A stretch of DNA of 64,000 nt from positions 100,668 through 164,667 of the forward strand of contig NZ_FWEX01000006.1 of the NCBI RefSeq assembly GCF_900170025.1, written 5' to 3'. The position numbers and the translations under genes are program-made. Of the stretch, positions 1 through 9,266 are shown piece after piece; position 1 is the first letter of the stretch, and every line of letters begins with the position of its first letter. Below the pieces are notes generated by a model that saw only the letters and a program-made list of their open reading frames with translations, was not told where the DNA came from and searched no databases. Source of the DNA: Nitrospira sp. ND1 (GTDB lineage Bacteria; Nitrospirota; Nitrospiria; Nitrospirales; Nitrospiraceae).

Positions 1-135
1 CTCCACACCCATCATCTGACCAGCGGGGACTACCGGTTGACCCATACCTACTGCCCTTCCTGCTCGGTTCGTTTTTCGAAACTGAGCGGTGGCCATGCGG
101 TCACGCCGGAGGTTGCGGCAAGCCGTTCGCTGTGA
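1..135 (+). CDS. C-terminal fragment of an unknown protein
   Basis: Frame 1 is open from the left edge to a TGA at 133-135 and gives the last 44 residues of a protein whose start lies outside the window. The tail contains a CPSC motif in the context TYCPSC, reminiscent of the short Cys-pair tails found on some sensory proteins, but this is too little for a family call. An inverted repeat begins at its stop codon, which fits a genuine gene end. It is convergent with the exonuclease-family gene that follows. Confidence 0.5.
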   Translation, partial: LHTHHLTSGDYRLTHTYCPSCSVRFSKLSGGHAVTPEVAASRSL

Positions 136-277
136 AACGTGAACGGGCAGACGTAAAACGTATCCAGGAGCACTTCCTCCGACGGATTATGACGCCACCT
201 GCGCGGGAACAGCCCGGGAAAAGTGGCGACGTGTCACGTTTTGCGCCCCACATTTTACGCCTCACGGTTCACGTCTC
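133..277. repeat. Imperfect inverted repeat between convergent genes
   Basis: The left arm at about 133-160 (TGAAACGTGAAC...CGTAAAACG) is matched in reverse complement by the right arm at about 252-276 (ATTTTACGCCTCACGGTTCACGTCTCA), separated by roughly 90 bases. The arms overlap the stop codons of the two convergent genes. A bidirectional terminator or a dispersed intergenic repeat is the likely role. Confidence 0.5.
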
Positions 278-980
278 AAGGAAGGTAAATATCGGCCTTG
301 ACCGGCAGATGGTCCGAGGCCAGTCGGCTCCGGGGAGTATCGTGCGCTTCCACTGTGAGTAGCGCCTGAGCGGGAAAGATCCAGATCCGGTCCAGCGCCA
401 ACACCGGCCATCGAGCGGGAAAGGTGACCGGAGCAGCCGGGGAACCGAACACCCGACGCAACCCGCGCAAGGATTTTCCCCATCCGTGCCACTCATTCAG
501 GTCTCCCATCAAAATAGTGAGATCACGCCGGCTGAGTGCCAGGAGTTCCAACAATCGATCCGCTTGTTGCGGCCGTTCGCGAGGCCACAGTCCCAGGTGG
601 GTATTGAGCACGTGAACCGTTCGGCCGCAGATTGTGAGCTCGACATCCAGCGCGCCCCTCGGTTCGTGCCGACCCACTGAGAGATCCCATCGCCGTACCC
701 GATCCACCGGGTACCGGCTCAGCAGCGCGTTGCCATACCCCACACCTTCCCGTGACCACACAGGTCCGCCGATGGCTATCATCCCGGTTTTCTGCGCCAG
801 CCACGGCGCAATAGGAGCGTGGTCCTGCCTTGGAAAATCAACTTCCTGCAACGCAATGATGTCCGCGTTGAGTTCTTGCGCGACACGCAGGATGCGACCG
901 GGCTCATATCGCCCGTCCCGTCCGATAGCGCGATGGATATTGTAGGAGGCTACCCGCAGACGCATCGTGCTCCTATTCAC
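276..980 (-). CDS. Endonuclease/exonuclease/phosphatase family protein
   Basis: This 234-residue protein belongs to the metal-dependent EEP hydrolase fold. Visible motifs are LRVASYNIHRAIG near the N-terminus, ALQEVD (metal-binding Glu), LMGDLNEW (Asp/Asn pair) and the terminal catalytic SDHLPV. No signal peptide is evident, so it is probably cytoplasmic. It starts 6 bases after the phospholipase D/VTT gene ends, so the two are probably co-transcribed. EEP and PLD/VTT proteins frequently occur together, which suggests action on a phosphodiester or lipid substrate, but the substrate cannot be told from sequence. Length is normal for a single-domain EEP protein. Confidence 0.85.
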   Translation of the reverse strand: MNRSTMRLRVASYNIHRAIGRDGRYEPGRILRVAQELNADIIALQEVDFPRQDHAPIAPWLAQKTGMIAIGGPVWSREGVGYGNALLSRYPVDRVRRWDLSVGRHEPRGALDVELTICGRTVHVLNTHLGLWPRERPQQADRLLELLALSRRDLTILMGDLNEWHGWGKSLRGLRRVFGSPAAPVTFPARWPVLALDRIWIFPAQALLTVEAHDTPRSRLASDHLPVKADIYLP

Positions 981-986
981 ACGGCC

Positions 987-3194
987 TCAGGCGGCCGGCG
1001 CCACCTGCTGAACGTTGCCGACATCCGGTGGGGTGTCCCTGACCTGTAACCGCCGCGACACGTACCAGGCGACACTCCATGCCGCAGCCATGAGCAGGCC
1101 CAGCACGCCAAAGGCGACGGGACTCGGATTGCGCAGGGCTTCCGCCAAACGGTCGACGAACGCCGACATCAGCACAATTCCGGGGCTCATGCCGAGCGCC
1201 GTCCCCAGCAGAAAATCGCGGAGCGACAGCGAGGTCGCCCCGGCAACCAGATTGACCATGGAAAAGGGCGCGATAGGCAGGAGCCTGACGATCAGAATCG
1301 CCCAGAATCCTCTTTGGGCAATCCGGCGGCTCAAATGCGCCACTCGACGGCCGGCAAAACGCTGCACTCGATATCTACCCAAGGCCCGACCCAGGCCAAA
1401 AATGGTCACCGCGCTTAGGAGCGCGCCGGCCAGGGCGGATGGCGCACCGACCAGCGGGCCGAACGCCAGAATCGTCACCACAATCAACACCGTGATAGGA
1501 ACCGCGAGAAAACCACCCACCAGGAAACCGCCCAGCATGACGAGCGAACCGGTAGGTCCCTGGCCGAGGGCCCGCACGGCATCGACCAGGTCGTTCACAT
1601 TCATCCACTCACTCAGAGGGCTCCAACGCCACGCAGCCGCCAAGAGGCCCAGCAGGAGCAGCACCGTATATCCAAGGAACACCCGGCGCCCCACATGTGC
1701 CCGCTCCCGATGTTGAACCACGGCCCCCAACACCTCATCCGCGGCCATGGGACGTTCGGGGTCGATCAGGAGTTGTTCCGGGATTGAAATGGCTTCGGCG
1801 GGGCTCTTGTCGAAGCATCCATCTTCCAGGCTTCGATCGCCGCCCCGCAGGTGATCGATCGCAGGCCCCAGGGAATCCAGCCGCTGGACATGCTCAGCCA
1901 CCAGCTCAGGCTCGACGCCGAGATGTTCCCCGATCAATCCATTGCGCAATCTCGCAATCACCGCCTGGAGCCGGGAGGTCCCGCCGGATTCGATCGCGAG
2001 ATTACACTCCGTATCGAATCCCATCGAACGATTCGACACATTGGCCGACCCCAGGCAAACAAAATCTTCGTCAACGATGAGCAACTTGCTGTGCACCGCC
2101 ACCATGTCCCTGCCCTGCGTGCCCGGCACGGTAGGCGCGTAGATGCGCAGACGTCCATAATGGTCGGCAAGTTCCAGCTCATGCAGGATACGGGAACGGA
2201 GCGCATCCATCGTCTGGCGTTCCAACCATCCGTCGCAACTGTGACGAAGAACCAACACGACTTCCGGACCATCCTGCTCCATGAGCCGGGCCGCCAGGGC
2301 CCGACTGATCGCATTGGACGTAAAATACTGCGACTCGATATAAATAGAGCGGCGAGCGCGCTTGATTCCTTCCAGATAGGCCAGTTCGATCTCCCGGACC
2401 TCAGGTTGCCCCGCATAGGCAGGCTGGGTGCGCATGATACCGACGCCGCACGGTTCCACGTCCGGCACGAGGGCGACCGGCCAGAGCTCCTCCACTGGTC
2501 GTTGAATGGCAAGGGGAAGTCGCCGTCCCGTCGCGTTAAACCATCGGTCACGAGCCAACTCACCCAAGGCAGCGGCCGCCTCACCCGACACCATCATCTG
2601 AACATCGTGAAACGGCGCATAGGGTTGCCCGTCCGCGTCGACCCGAAGGGGATCCTGGCAAGCATGCGCAGGGGTATCCCATCGGGATTTCGTCAAATCC
2701 AGCCCTCCGACAAAAGCAATCGTGTCGTCGATGACCACAAGCTTCTGGTGATGCGAGGCGCCGATAGGATGCTGCCCATCCACCTGATAGGAGAGCCGAC
2801 GGTGGCCGCTCCAGCCCGTCTGGGCCGTCGGCATCCATTCACGCTCCAGAGCGTAGATCATGGCGAAGTCCCAATTGAGCACATGGACTCTCAGCTTCCG
2901 CTTACGCCGTAGGAGCGCCGACACAAACTCCCCGAGTTTCGACGGAAATTCGGACGGCTCTGCCGGACCCCTGACTAATTCGATCTGCGTATCGAGATCC
3001 CATCCGACAATCATGATGGAATGTTTGGCGTGCAATGCCACATCCCGAAACGTCTTGAAATACGCTTCCCCATCGATCAAGAATCCGCATCGATCGCTTC
3101 GTTCCACACGCCAACAAGTGCGGCCTCGCACTAAAAACGGCTGCGGTGTCTGTTCCTGCGCCTGACATGCCTTCAAAACTTCGGCTCGCTCCAT
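987..3194 (-). CDS. Phospholipase D-like protein fused to a VTT (SNARE-associated/DedA-like) membrane domain
   Basis: This 735-residue protein has two HxKx4D phospholipase D motifs (H149/K151/D156 in SHHQKLVVIDD and H368/K370/D375 in VHSKLLIVDED). These normally combine into one active site that hydrolyses or transfers phosphatidyl groups. About residues 500-725 form a multi-helix membrane region with a VTT/DedA-type domain, so the enzyme is probably anchored in the inner membrane, possibly as a cardiolipin-synthase-like or lipid-remodelling enzyme. The ATG at 3194 is preferred because GGGAGGG lies just upstream; an in-frame start 18 codons further out lacks such a site. It leads a two-gene unit with the EEP protein. 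Confidence 0.88.
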   Translation of the reverse strand: MERAEVLKACQAQEQTPQPFLVRGRTCWRVERSDRCGFLIDGEAYFKTFRDVALHAKHSIMIVGWDLDTQIELVRGPAEPSEFPSKLGEFVSALLRRKRKLRVHVLNWDFAMIYALEREWMPTAQTGWSGHRRLSYQVDGQHPIGASHHQKLVVIDDTIAFVGGLDLTKSRWDTPAHACQDPLRVDADGQPYAPFHDVQMMVSGEAAAALGELARDRWFNATGRRLPLAIQRPVEELWPVALVPDVEPCGVGIMRTQPAYAGQPEVREIELAYLEGIKRARRSIYIESQYFTSNAISRALAARLMEQDGPEVVLVLRHSCDGWLERQTMDALRSRILHELELADHYGRLRIYAPTVPGTQGRDMVAVHSKLLIVDEDFVCLGSANVSNRSMGFDTECNLAIESGGTSRLQAVIARLRNGLIGEHLGVEPELVAEHVQRLDSLGPAIDHLRGGDRSLEDGCFDKSPAEAISIPEQLLIDPERPMAADEVLGAVVQHRERAHVGRRVFLGYTVLLLLGLLAAAWRWSPLSEWMNVNDLVDAVRALGQGPTGSLVMLGGFLVGGFLAVPITVLIVVTILAFGPLVGAPSALAGALLSAVTIFGLGRALGRYRVQRFAGRRVAHLSRRIAQRGFWAILIVRLLPIAPFSMVNLVAGATSLSLRDFLLGTALGMSPGIVLMSAFVDRLAEALRNPSPVAFGVLGLLMAAAWSVAWYVSRRLQVRDTPPDVGNVQQVAPAA

Positions 3195-3295
3195 GCAACA
3201 CCCTCCCGCATCCACGGTCACAGTCGTTCCACGCGCAGTCGGTCTCACAGGCGATGCGCGCAGTCACTTTAACTCAGACCACGCAGGATGCCCAG

Positions 3296-3312
3296 CTGGT
3301 CATACCCCTAGC
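3296..3312 (-). promoter_or_regulatory. Degenerate CTAG-box copy
   Basis: The forward sequence is CTGGTC-ATACC-CCTAGC. It is nearly the same as the variant at 25914-25930. It matches the CCTAG half of the repeated 17-bp element, but its other half diverges from CCAGGG. Role inferred only from similarity. Confidence 0.25.
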
Positions 3313-3351
3313 TGTTCGATCGGCTTCATTCGAGCGGCTATCGGGATGTGT

Positions 3352-3368
3352 CGAGAGGTTTCCCTAGT
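3352..3368 (-). promoter_or_regulatory. CTAG-box upstream of the copper-storage gene
   Basis: Read on the plus strand it is CGAGAG-GTTTC-CCTAGT and ends 58 bases before the ATG at 3427. The CCTAGT half is exact and the outer half is weak. Orientation relative to the gene agrees with the strong copies elsewhere. Confidence 0.35.
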
Positions 3369-3426
3369 ACCTCTTGAATCGTGGAACGTTAGAATGAACT
3401 TGTCAATCTGAACTGGAGGACGGCCT

Positions 3427-3831
3427 ATGACGATCGCGGCATCAAACCATTCCATCGCGCAGCACCGGTTCGAATGTATTCAAGCCTGTTTGGATTGCGC
3501 TCGCATGTGCAACACCTGCGGGGACGATATGATCGGCATGTCTCATGAAGGGGGAGAGGCAGATGTGATGACACGATGCATCAGGCTCTGCCGGGATTGT
3601 TCCGATATCTGCCTCCTTGCAGCCCAGTGGATGGGCCGCACTTCGGCCTTTGCTGTCCAGCTTTGCGCGTTGTGCGCCGAAATTTGTGAGGTCTGTGCGG
3701 GAGTCTGTGAGCAACATGCGCCGCATCATGCCCTGTGTGGAGAATGCGCGACAGCCTGCCGCCGTTGCGCTGTAGAATGCCATAAGATGGTGATGGAAAC
3801 AGTCCCGAGTTCCTCCGGTGGTACGGCCTAG
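3427..3831 (+). CDS. Four-helix-bundle copper-binding protein (DUF326 / Csp-like)
   Basis: The 134 residues include 19 cysteines, mostly in CxxC and CxxxC spacing along predicted helices (for example CIQACLDCARMCNTC), with additional Met and His residues. This is the hallmark of bacterial copper-storage proteins, where cysteines line the core of a four-helix bundle and bind many Cu(I) ions. No signal peptide is visible, so it resembles the cytosolic Csp3 type rather than exported Csp1. GGAGG lies about 6 bases before the ATG. A CTAG-box candidate lies 58 bases upstream. A role in copper buffering is inferred from the family; copper-containing respiratory enzymes would create such a need. Confidence 0.88.
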   Translation: MTIAASNHSIAQHRFECIQACLDCARMCNTCGDDMIGMSHEGGEADVMTRCIRLCRDCSDICLLAAQWMGRTSAFAVQLCALCAEICEVCAGVCEQHAPHHALCGECATACRRCAVECHKMVMETVPSSSGGTA

Positions 3832-3882
3832 CCGCCCCGCATTTGATCGTCAGTCGCCAGTAACCGGGGAAAGGAGGTCATC

Positions 3883-4341
3883 ATGTTACGCACCATCATC
3901 GGAGTCGGCCTGGTAAGTGGAGCCTTGCTGACGGGGTGGAGTCCTTCATGGAACGAGGCGCCGGCTCCGATTCCGCATCCCGGTCCCGGGCCGACCGTTC
4001 CACCGAAACCGTCCGACCCCGTTCCGCTTCCACCCGATCCGAAACCGGTGCTGCCGCCCCATCCAGCAAATACTCCGCATGCTTATCTCATGGCGGATCC
4101 GGCGACAGATCCACAGAACACCGTGTCCGGGGTGTTGGAAAAAGTGGATTTGATCGCGAAACAGGGACTGCTCAAGACCGATCTTGGTCGGGAAGTGGCT
4201 TTTCAAATCCCAAAACCGGAACTCTTTCTCAATTTGTCCGTGGGTCAACGTGTCACCCTCAAACTCGATGATCGCCAACAGGCTGTCCGGGTGATGGACA
4301 CCACGGCGCCTGAGATTCCCCCCCCTTTCCCCGCAAAATAA
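3883..4341 (+). CDS. Exported proline-rich protein with one beta repeat
   Basis: This 152-residue protein has an N-terminal signal-like segment (MLRTIIGVGLVSGALL), a proline-rich stretch at about residues 25-70 made of PxP/PxPP units, and a C-terminal unit of about 60 residues (SGVLEKVDL...VTLKLDD). That unit resembles the three repeats in the protein at 49239-50045. An excellent AAAGGAGG site precedes the ATG. It follows the copper-storage gene by 51 bases and may share its transcript. Function is unknown; a periplasmic or cell-wall location is inferred from the signal peptide and proline spacer. Confidence 0.7.
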   Translation: MLRTIIGVGLVSGALLTGWSPSWNEAPAPIPHPGPGPTVPPKPSDPVPLPPDPKPVLPPHPANTPHAYLMADPATDPQNTVSGVLEKVDLIAKQGLLKTDLGREVAFQIPKPELFLNLSVGQRVTLKLDDRQQAVRVMDTTAPEIPPPFPAK

Positions 4342-4460
4342 GGTACGGTGTCATACACGCCGGTGTCGAACTAGGGGTTTCACTAGTGGGGCGACCTGGC
4401 TCAAGGTGCTACTACCCATGCGCATTGTGCATGTTGCGTCTTGGCCCCTAGAGTCCGTCC

Positions 4461-7400
4461 ATGACCTGGCACACAGAGTCATCATTCACCCCCGATGCGA
4501 TTGACCGGCAGATGAATGCGAGCGAAACCTTCAGTTGGTTGACCGGCAGTGAGATGGGTGGCCGGATCCGGGCATTCGATTGGCGCCGGACCCCGCTTGG
4601 GCCGATCGAGAATTGGCCCGCCGCACTCGTGTCCACCCTCGGTGTCTGTCTGACGGCGCAATATCCCATGGCCATCTACTGGGGGTCGGAAGGCTGGCTC
4701 CTCTATAACGACGCCTGGCGGCCTATCCTTGGCGATAAGCACCCTTGGGCGCTCGGTCGCGCGGCCCACGAGGTGTGGCCTGAGTTGTGGGACACCATCA
4801 GTCCCCTTCTCCATAGCGTCCAGACTACCGGTCAAGCCGTCTGGCGAGGCGACGAACTCTTGCCCATGCAACGGTTCGGCTATACCGAGGAATGTTATTT
4901 CGACTATAGCTTCAACCCCATTCGCGGACAAAACGGCGCAGTCGAGGGCATCCTGAATATCGTCCAGGAAACCACCTATCGGGTCTTAAACGACCGGCGC
5001 ATGCGCCTCCTGCGTGAACTGGCCTCCCGGTCAGGGTTCGCCCATAGCCAGGAAGATGCCTGCAATCTGGCCATGGAAGCGCTCGCTACCGATCAAACCG
5101 ACGTTCCCTTTGCGCTCCTCTACCATATCGACCGGGATCGTCGGCACGCACACTTAATCGCTTCCACGGGACTGCCTCCGGAAAATCCGGCTCGGCAACA
5201 GACCGTGAGCCTCACGCCGGAGGAGCCTGATTCCGGGTGGCCGCTGTCAGCCCCTCTCCAAGAAGGCGTTCCGGTTATCGTCGACGACGTAGGCGACCGC
5301 TTCGGGCCACTGCCCGGCGGGTCCTGGTCGGAACCGACCGGGCAAGCCCTCCTCCTGCCGCTCAGCACGGTACGCTGGGATGGCCGTGCCGTCATACTGG
5401 TGGCAGGGATCAACCCCCGCCGGCCGCTGGACGACGACTACCGCTCGTTCTTCACCATGGTCGAGTCTCACATCGCAGGAGCCCTTACTAATGCGGAGGC
5501 CTACTCTTCCGAAAAACGCCGGGCGGAAGCCCTGACCGAACTCGATCGCGCCAAGACCGCGTTCTTCAGCAATGTCAGTCACGAATTTCGAACACCGCTC
5601 ACCCTCATGCTCGGGCCGCTGGAGGAGGAACTGCGTGAGCGTCCCCATGCGCCCCGCCTCGAAGTGGCGCATCGCAACAGTCTGCGGCTGTTGAAACTGG
5701 TCAACACGCTGTTGGAATTCTCGCGACTGGAAGCAGGCCGCGTTGAGGCGCGCTATGAACCGACCGATCTGGCAGCCTATAGCACCGATCTCGCAAGCCA
5801 GTTCAGATCGGCCGTGGAACAGGCAGGATTGGTATTCCGTATCGACTGCCCGCCATTGCCTGATCCGGTGTATGTCGATCGTGACATGTGGGAGAAGATC
5901 GTTCTGAACCTGCTCAGCAACGCCTTCAAATTCACCTTCCAGGGTGACATCACGCTCTCACTGCATGCGCAGACGGGCGGGGTGGAACTACGCGTCCAGG
6001 ATACCGGCGTCGGCATTCCACCGGAGGCCCTCCCGAGGCTCTTCGAACGTTTTTATCGCGTGCAGGATATGCGCAGCCGGACTTATGAAGGAAGCGGTAT
6101 CGGCTTGGCGCTGGTTCAGGAGTTGGTCCAACTTCACGGAGGAACCGTCCGGGTCAACAGCCAGGTGGACCAAGGCAGCACCTTTGTCGTTACGCTGCCG
6201 TTCGGAAACGCCCATCTCCCGCCGGATAAGGTCGTCCCGCACGGCCGACCAACCACACCCACGACGGGAGTCGGGCCCTATCTGGAGGAAGCGCTCCACT
6301 GGCTGCCCGAACCGCAACACGCGACGAAGCCGGCGGACGGGAGGCCTGATCCTGCCGAAGCCCCTCTCTCCACAACGAGCGCGGAGACGGCCCGACCCAG
6401 GGTTCTCGTGGTCGATGACAATGCGGATATGCGGCAATACATCGCCCGTCTCTTGGCGGATCGGTATCACGTCATTGCCATGCCGGAAGGCATGTCCGCC
6501 CTGATCGAGGCCCGCCGGCAACCGCCGGATTTGATTCTCAGCGATATCATGATGCCGCAACTGGACGGCTTCGGACTGCTTCAAGCCCTGCGCGACGACC
6601 CCGCCCTCAAGACCATTCCCGTCATTTTGCTCTCCGCGCGCGCAGGCGAAGAGTCCAGAATCGAAGGGCTGGGGCGTGGCGCGGACGACTATCTCGTCAA
6701 ACCTTTCGGCGCCCGTGAATTACTCGCGCGAGTCGCCACCCATCTCGACATGGCGCGCGTCCGACGTGAGGCGCAAAGGGAGATTGCACACAGCGAGGCA
6801 AGGTTTGAGGCCATCGTCAGCCAAGCGACGGCTGCCGTCGCGCAGACCGATCTCAACGGGCGATTCCTGTTCGTGAATCAACGCTTCTGCGAGTTGCTCG
6901 GATACAGTGCAGCTGAACTGCTCGGGATGAACATGCAGCAGGTCACCGATCCGGATGACCTGCCGGCCAACCTCGTGCTCTTTCATCGGTTGACCGCCGG
7001 CGGTCCGGACTTCGTGATTGAGAAGCGATACCGGCGAAAGGACGGCTCCGCGGTCTGGACCAGAGTCAGTGTGGGCGGGGTTCGGGAAGACGGCGAACTG
7101 CGCCATATCCTGGCCGTGGGGCTCGACATCACCGACCGCAAACGTCAGGAAGCGGAACTCCTGGCCCTCACCCACCGACAATCCCTCTTGTACGACCTGG
7201 CCGATGTCGTGAACCGGGCGGAGGCCTTGACCGGCCTCTACGAGAAAGCCATCGACACGATCATCGAGGCCCTGCATGCGGACCGCGCCTCGATTCTTCT
7301 GTTCGACGACGAGGGCGTGATGCGCTTCGAAGCCTGGCGCGGCCTGTCGCAAGCCTATCGAGAGGCAGTCGAGGGCCATTCCCCCTGGATTCCCGACCAG

Positions 7401-9266
7401 CAGGATCCCCCGGCCATCTTCATTCCCGATGTCGCCGCATCCGACCTCCACACGTCTTTGCGATCCGTTATTCAGAGCGAAGGTGTCTCCGCGCTGGGAT
7501 TTATCCCGCTGACGTATGGCGGCCGGTTACTCGGCAAGTTCATGATGTATTTCGACCGGCCCCACGTGATGGACGAGCAGGAGATAGGCTTGGCCCAGAC
7601 GATAGCCAGGACACTGGCCGTCGGGATCGAACGGGCTCGGGCCGGCGAGTTATTGCGGTCCAATGAGGAACGACTTCGTTTGGCCATGGCAGCCGGCTCG
7701 ATGGGTGCGTGGGACGCGGACCTCTCGACCGGAGCAACCGATTGGGACGCCAAACAATACGAGTTGTTCGATAGACCGAAAGACAAGCCCCTCACCCATG
7801 CGGAGCAGTTCTACGAATCCATCCACCCCGACGATGTGCCCCGCGTGAGGGAAGCGGCCGCGCAAGCCGAGCTGACGGGTTCATTCTCTCAAGAATTTCG
7901 AGTGATCGCGCAGGACGGCTCGATCCGCTGGCTCTCCGGGCACGGGACGGCGGTGAAGAACGACCAGGGACAGGCCGTCCGGATGGTCGGGATCAATTAC
8001 GACATTACGCGACGAAAGCACGTGGAGGAAGCCCTCCAGCGGTCCGCCTCCGACCTGGAGCAGCGGGTCGTGGAACGCACCCTCGAACTGTCTCAGTCCC
8101 GGGAACAGCTGCGGGCGCTCGCCACCGAATTGAATCTCGCCGGACAGCGGGAACGGCAACATCTGGCAACTGAACTGCACGATTATCTGGCGCAACTTCT
8201 GGCCCTGAGCCGAATCCGTCTGGCCCAGGCCAAACAGCAACCCATGACGACGGCCCTGGGAAAGATCCTGAGCGAGTTGCAGGACGTGATGGATCAGGCC
8301 CTGACCTATACCCGCACCCTTGTGGCCCAACTCAGCCCGCCGATTCTGAAAGAATTCGGATTGCCGATGGCCCTAAAGTGGTTGGCGGAACAAATGATGC
8401 AACGGGACCTGCAGGTATCCCTGGAGCTCGGAACAGATCATCTCGCCCTGCCTGAGGACCAGGCCATGTTGCTGTTCCAATCCGTACGCGAACTGCTCAT
8501 GAACATCGTGAAGCATGCCTCTGCCAAACAGGCCCGGATCACGGTCAGGGAAGAGGAGGGATGGCTGCATATCACCGTCGCAGACCAGGGCCGAGGCTTC
8601 TCCCCTCCCGATTCCATTCCTGCGACGAGATCCTCGGGCATCTCCGGCTTTGGACTTTTCAGCATACGGGAGCGTATGCTCGCGCTTGGCGGCCGTTTTG
8701 AATTGCAATCCCATCCCGGTCAAGGCACCGAAGCCACATTGACCGCACCGCTTGCACCGAGACAGCCTCGCGCGAAACCACAGGCAGGAGCCGACGCGAG
8801 CGTACCGGGCGCTCTGTCTCACAAGACGGCACACGCGGCGACTGTGCGGGAAGGCCTCGCCGACGAACGTGAACCTGTCGATCGCCCCATCCGCGTCTTG
8901 ATCGCCGACGACCATGCCATGGTGCGACAGGGCTTGTGCGGACTTCTGGCCGCCTATGGGAATATCCAGGTCGTGGGAGAGGCAGCCGATGGTGAAGAGG
9001 CCGTCACCCTGACGATACAGCTACAGCCCGACGTCGTCCTCATGGACGTCAACATGCCGCAAATGGACGGAATCGAAGCCACCAGGCGGATCAAGCAAGT
9101 CCTTCCGGCGACGATCGTCATCGGGCTCTCCGTCCAAAACGCTGCCCATGTGGGACGCGTGATGAGAGAAGCAGGGGCTGCGGCCTTTCTCAATAAAGAG
9201 GCCGCCGTGGAAGACTTGTACCAGACCATCCAGGTCGCCCGGAAGGAACTGCTGCAGGTCCCATGA
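4461..9266 (+). CDS. Giant hybrid histidine kinase with two kinase cores and two receivers
   Basis: The 1601-residue soluble sensor reads, in order: PAS-like N-terminus (1-180), GAF (190-345), HisKA with SHEFRTPL (H374), HATPase (475-590), receiver (D695), PAS (780-900), GAF (915-1065), PAS (1070-1200), HisKA_3 core with ELHDYLAQ (H1240), second HATPase (1330-1430) and a NarL-like receiver (D1529). It thus fuses an ordinary hybrid kinase to a NarX-type kinase. The last receiver has no LuxR-type DNA-binding domain after it. No transmembrane segment is seen, so the input is probably cytoplasmic. The stop overlaps the next start as ATGA, indicating translational coupling. The start lacks a clear ribosome site; a Met 17 codons in is an alternative. 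Confidence 0.9.
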   Translation: MTWHTESSFTPDAIDRQMNASETFSWLTGSEMGGRIRAFDWRRTPLGPIENWPAALVSTLGVCLTAQYPMAIYWGSEGWLLYNDAWRPILGDKHPWALGRAAHEVWPELWDTISPLLHSVQTTGQAVWRGDELLPMQRFGYTEECYFDYSFNPIRGQNGAVEGILNIVQETTYRVLNDRRMRLLRELASRSGFAHSQEDACNLAMEALATDQTDVPFALLYHIDRDRRHAHLIASTGLPPENPARQQTVSLTPEEPDSGWPLSAPLQEGVPVIVDDVGDRFGPLPGGSWSEPTGQALLLPLSTVRWDGRAVILVAGINPRRPLDDDYRSFFTMVESHIAGALTNAEAYSSEKRRAEALTELDRAKTAFFSNVSHEFRTPLTLMLGPLEEELRERPHAPRLEVAHRNSLRLLKLVNTLLEFSRLEAGRVEARYEPTDLAAYSTDLASQFRSAVEQAGLVFRIDCPPLPDPVYVDRDMWEKIVLNLLSNAFKFTFQGDITLSLHAQTGGVELRVQDTGVGIPPEALPRLFERFYRVQDMRSRTYEGSGIGLALVQELVQLHGGTVRVNSQVDQGSTFVVTLPFGNAHLPPDKVVPHGRPTTPTTGVGPYLEEALHWLPEPQHATKPADGRPDPAEAPLSTTSAETARPRVLVVDDNADMRQYIARLLADRYHVIAMPEGMSALIEARRQPPDLILSDIMMPQLDGFGLLQALRDDPALKTIPVILLSARAGEESRIEGLGRGADDYLVKPFGARELLARVATHLDMARVRREAQREIAHSEARFEAIVSQATAAVAQTDLNGRFLFVNQRFCELLGYSAAELLGMNMQQVTDPDDLPANLVLFHRLTAGGPDFVIEKRYRRKDGSAVWTRVSVGGVREDGELRHILAVGLDITDRKRQEAELLALTHRQSLLYDLADVVNRAEALTGLYEKAIDTIIEALHADRASILLFDDEGVMRFEAWRGLSQAYREAVEGHSPWIPDQQDPPAIFIPDVAASDLHTSLRSVIQSEGVSALGFIPLTYGGRLLGKFMMYFDRPHVMDEQEIGLAQTIARTLAVGIERARAGELLRSNEERLRLAMAAGSMGAWDADLSTGATDWDAKQYELFDRPKDKPLTHAEQFYESIHPDDVPRVREAAAQAELTGSFSQEFRVIAQDGSIRWLSGHGTAVKNDQGQAVRMVGINYDITRRKHVEEALQRSASDLEQRVVERTLELSQSREQLRALATELNLAGQRERQHLATELHDYLAQLLALSRIRLAQAKQQPMTTALGKILSELQDVMDQALTYTRTLVAQLSPPILKEFGLPMALKWLAEQMMQRDLQVSLELGTDHLALPEDQAMLLFQSVRELLMNIVKHASAKQARITVREEEGWLHITVADQGRGFSPPDSIPATRSSGISGFGLFSIRERMLALGGRFELQSHPGQGTEATLTAPLAPRQPRAKPQAGADASVPGALSHKTAHAATVREGLADEREPVDRPIRVLIADDHAMVRQGLCGLLAAYGNIQVVGEAADGEEAVTLTIQLQPDVVLMDVNMPQMDGIEATRRIKQVLPATIVIGLSVQNAAHVGRVMREAGAAAFLNKEAAVEDLYQTIQVARKELLQVP

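Noticed and set aside
1851-2912. Long plus-strand open frame (353 codons) opposite the phospholipase D gene
   Set aside because: It is antisense to clear HxK motifs, has no domain signature and no ribosome site; a high-GC shadow frame.
4382-4452. Several CTAG tetramers before the 4461 kinase as CTAG-boxes
   Set aside because: None has a proper partner half-site with 5-base spacing, and the last ends 8 bases before the start codon. Kept only as a possible degenerate region.
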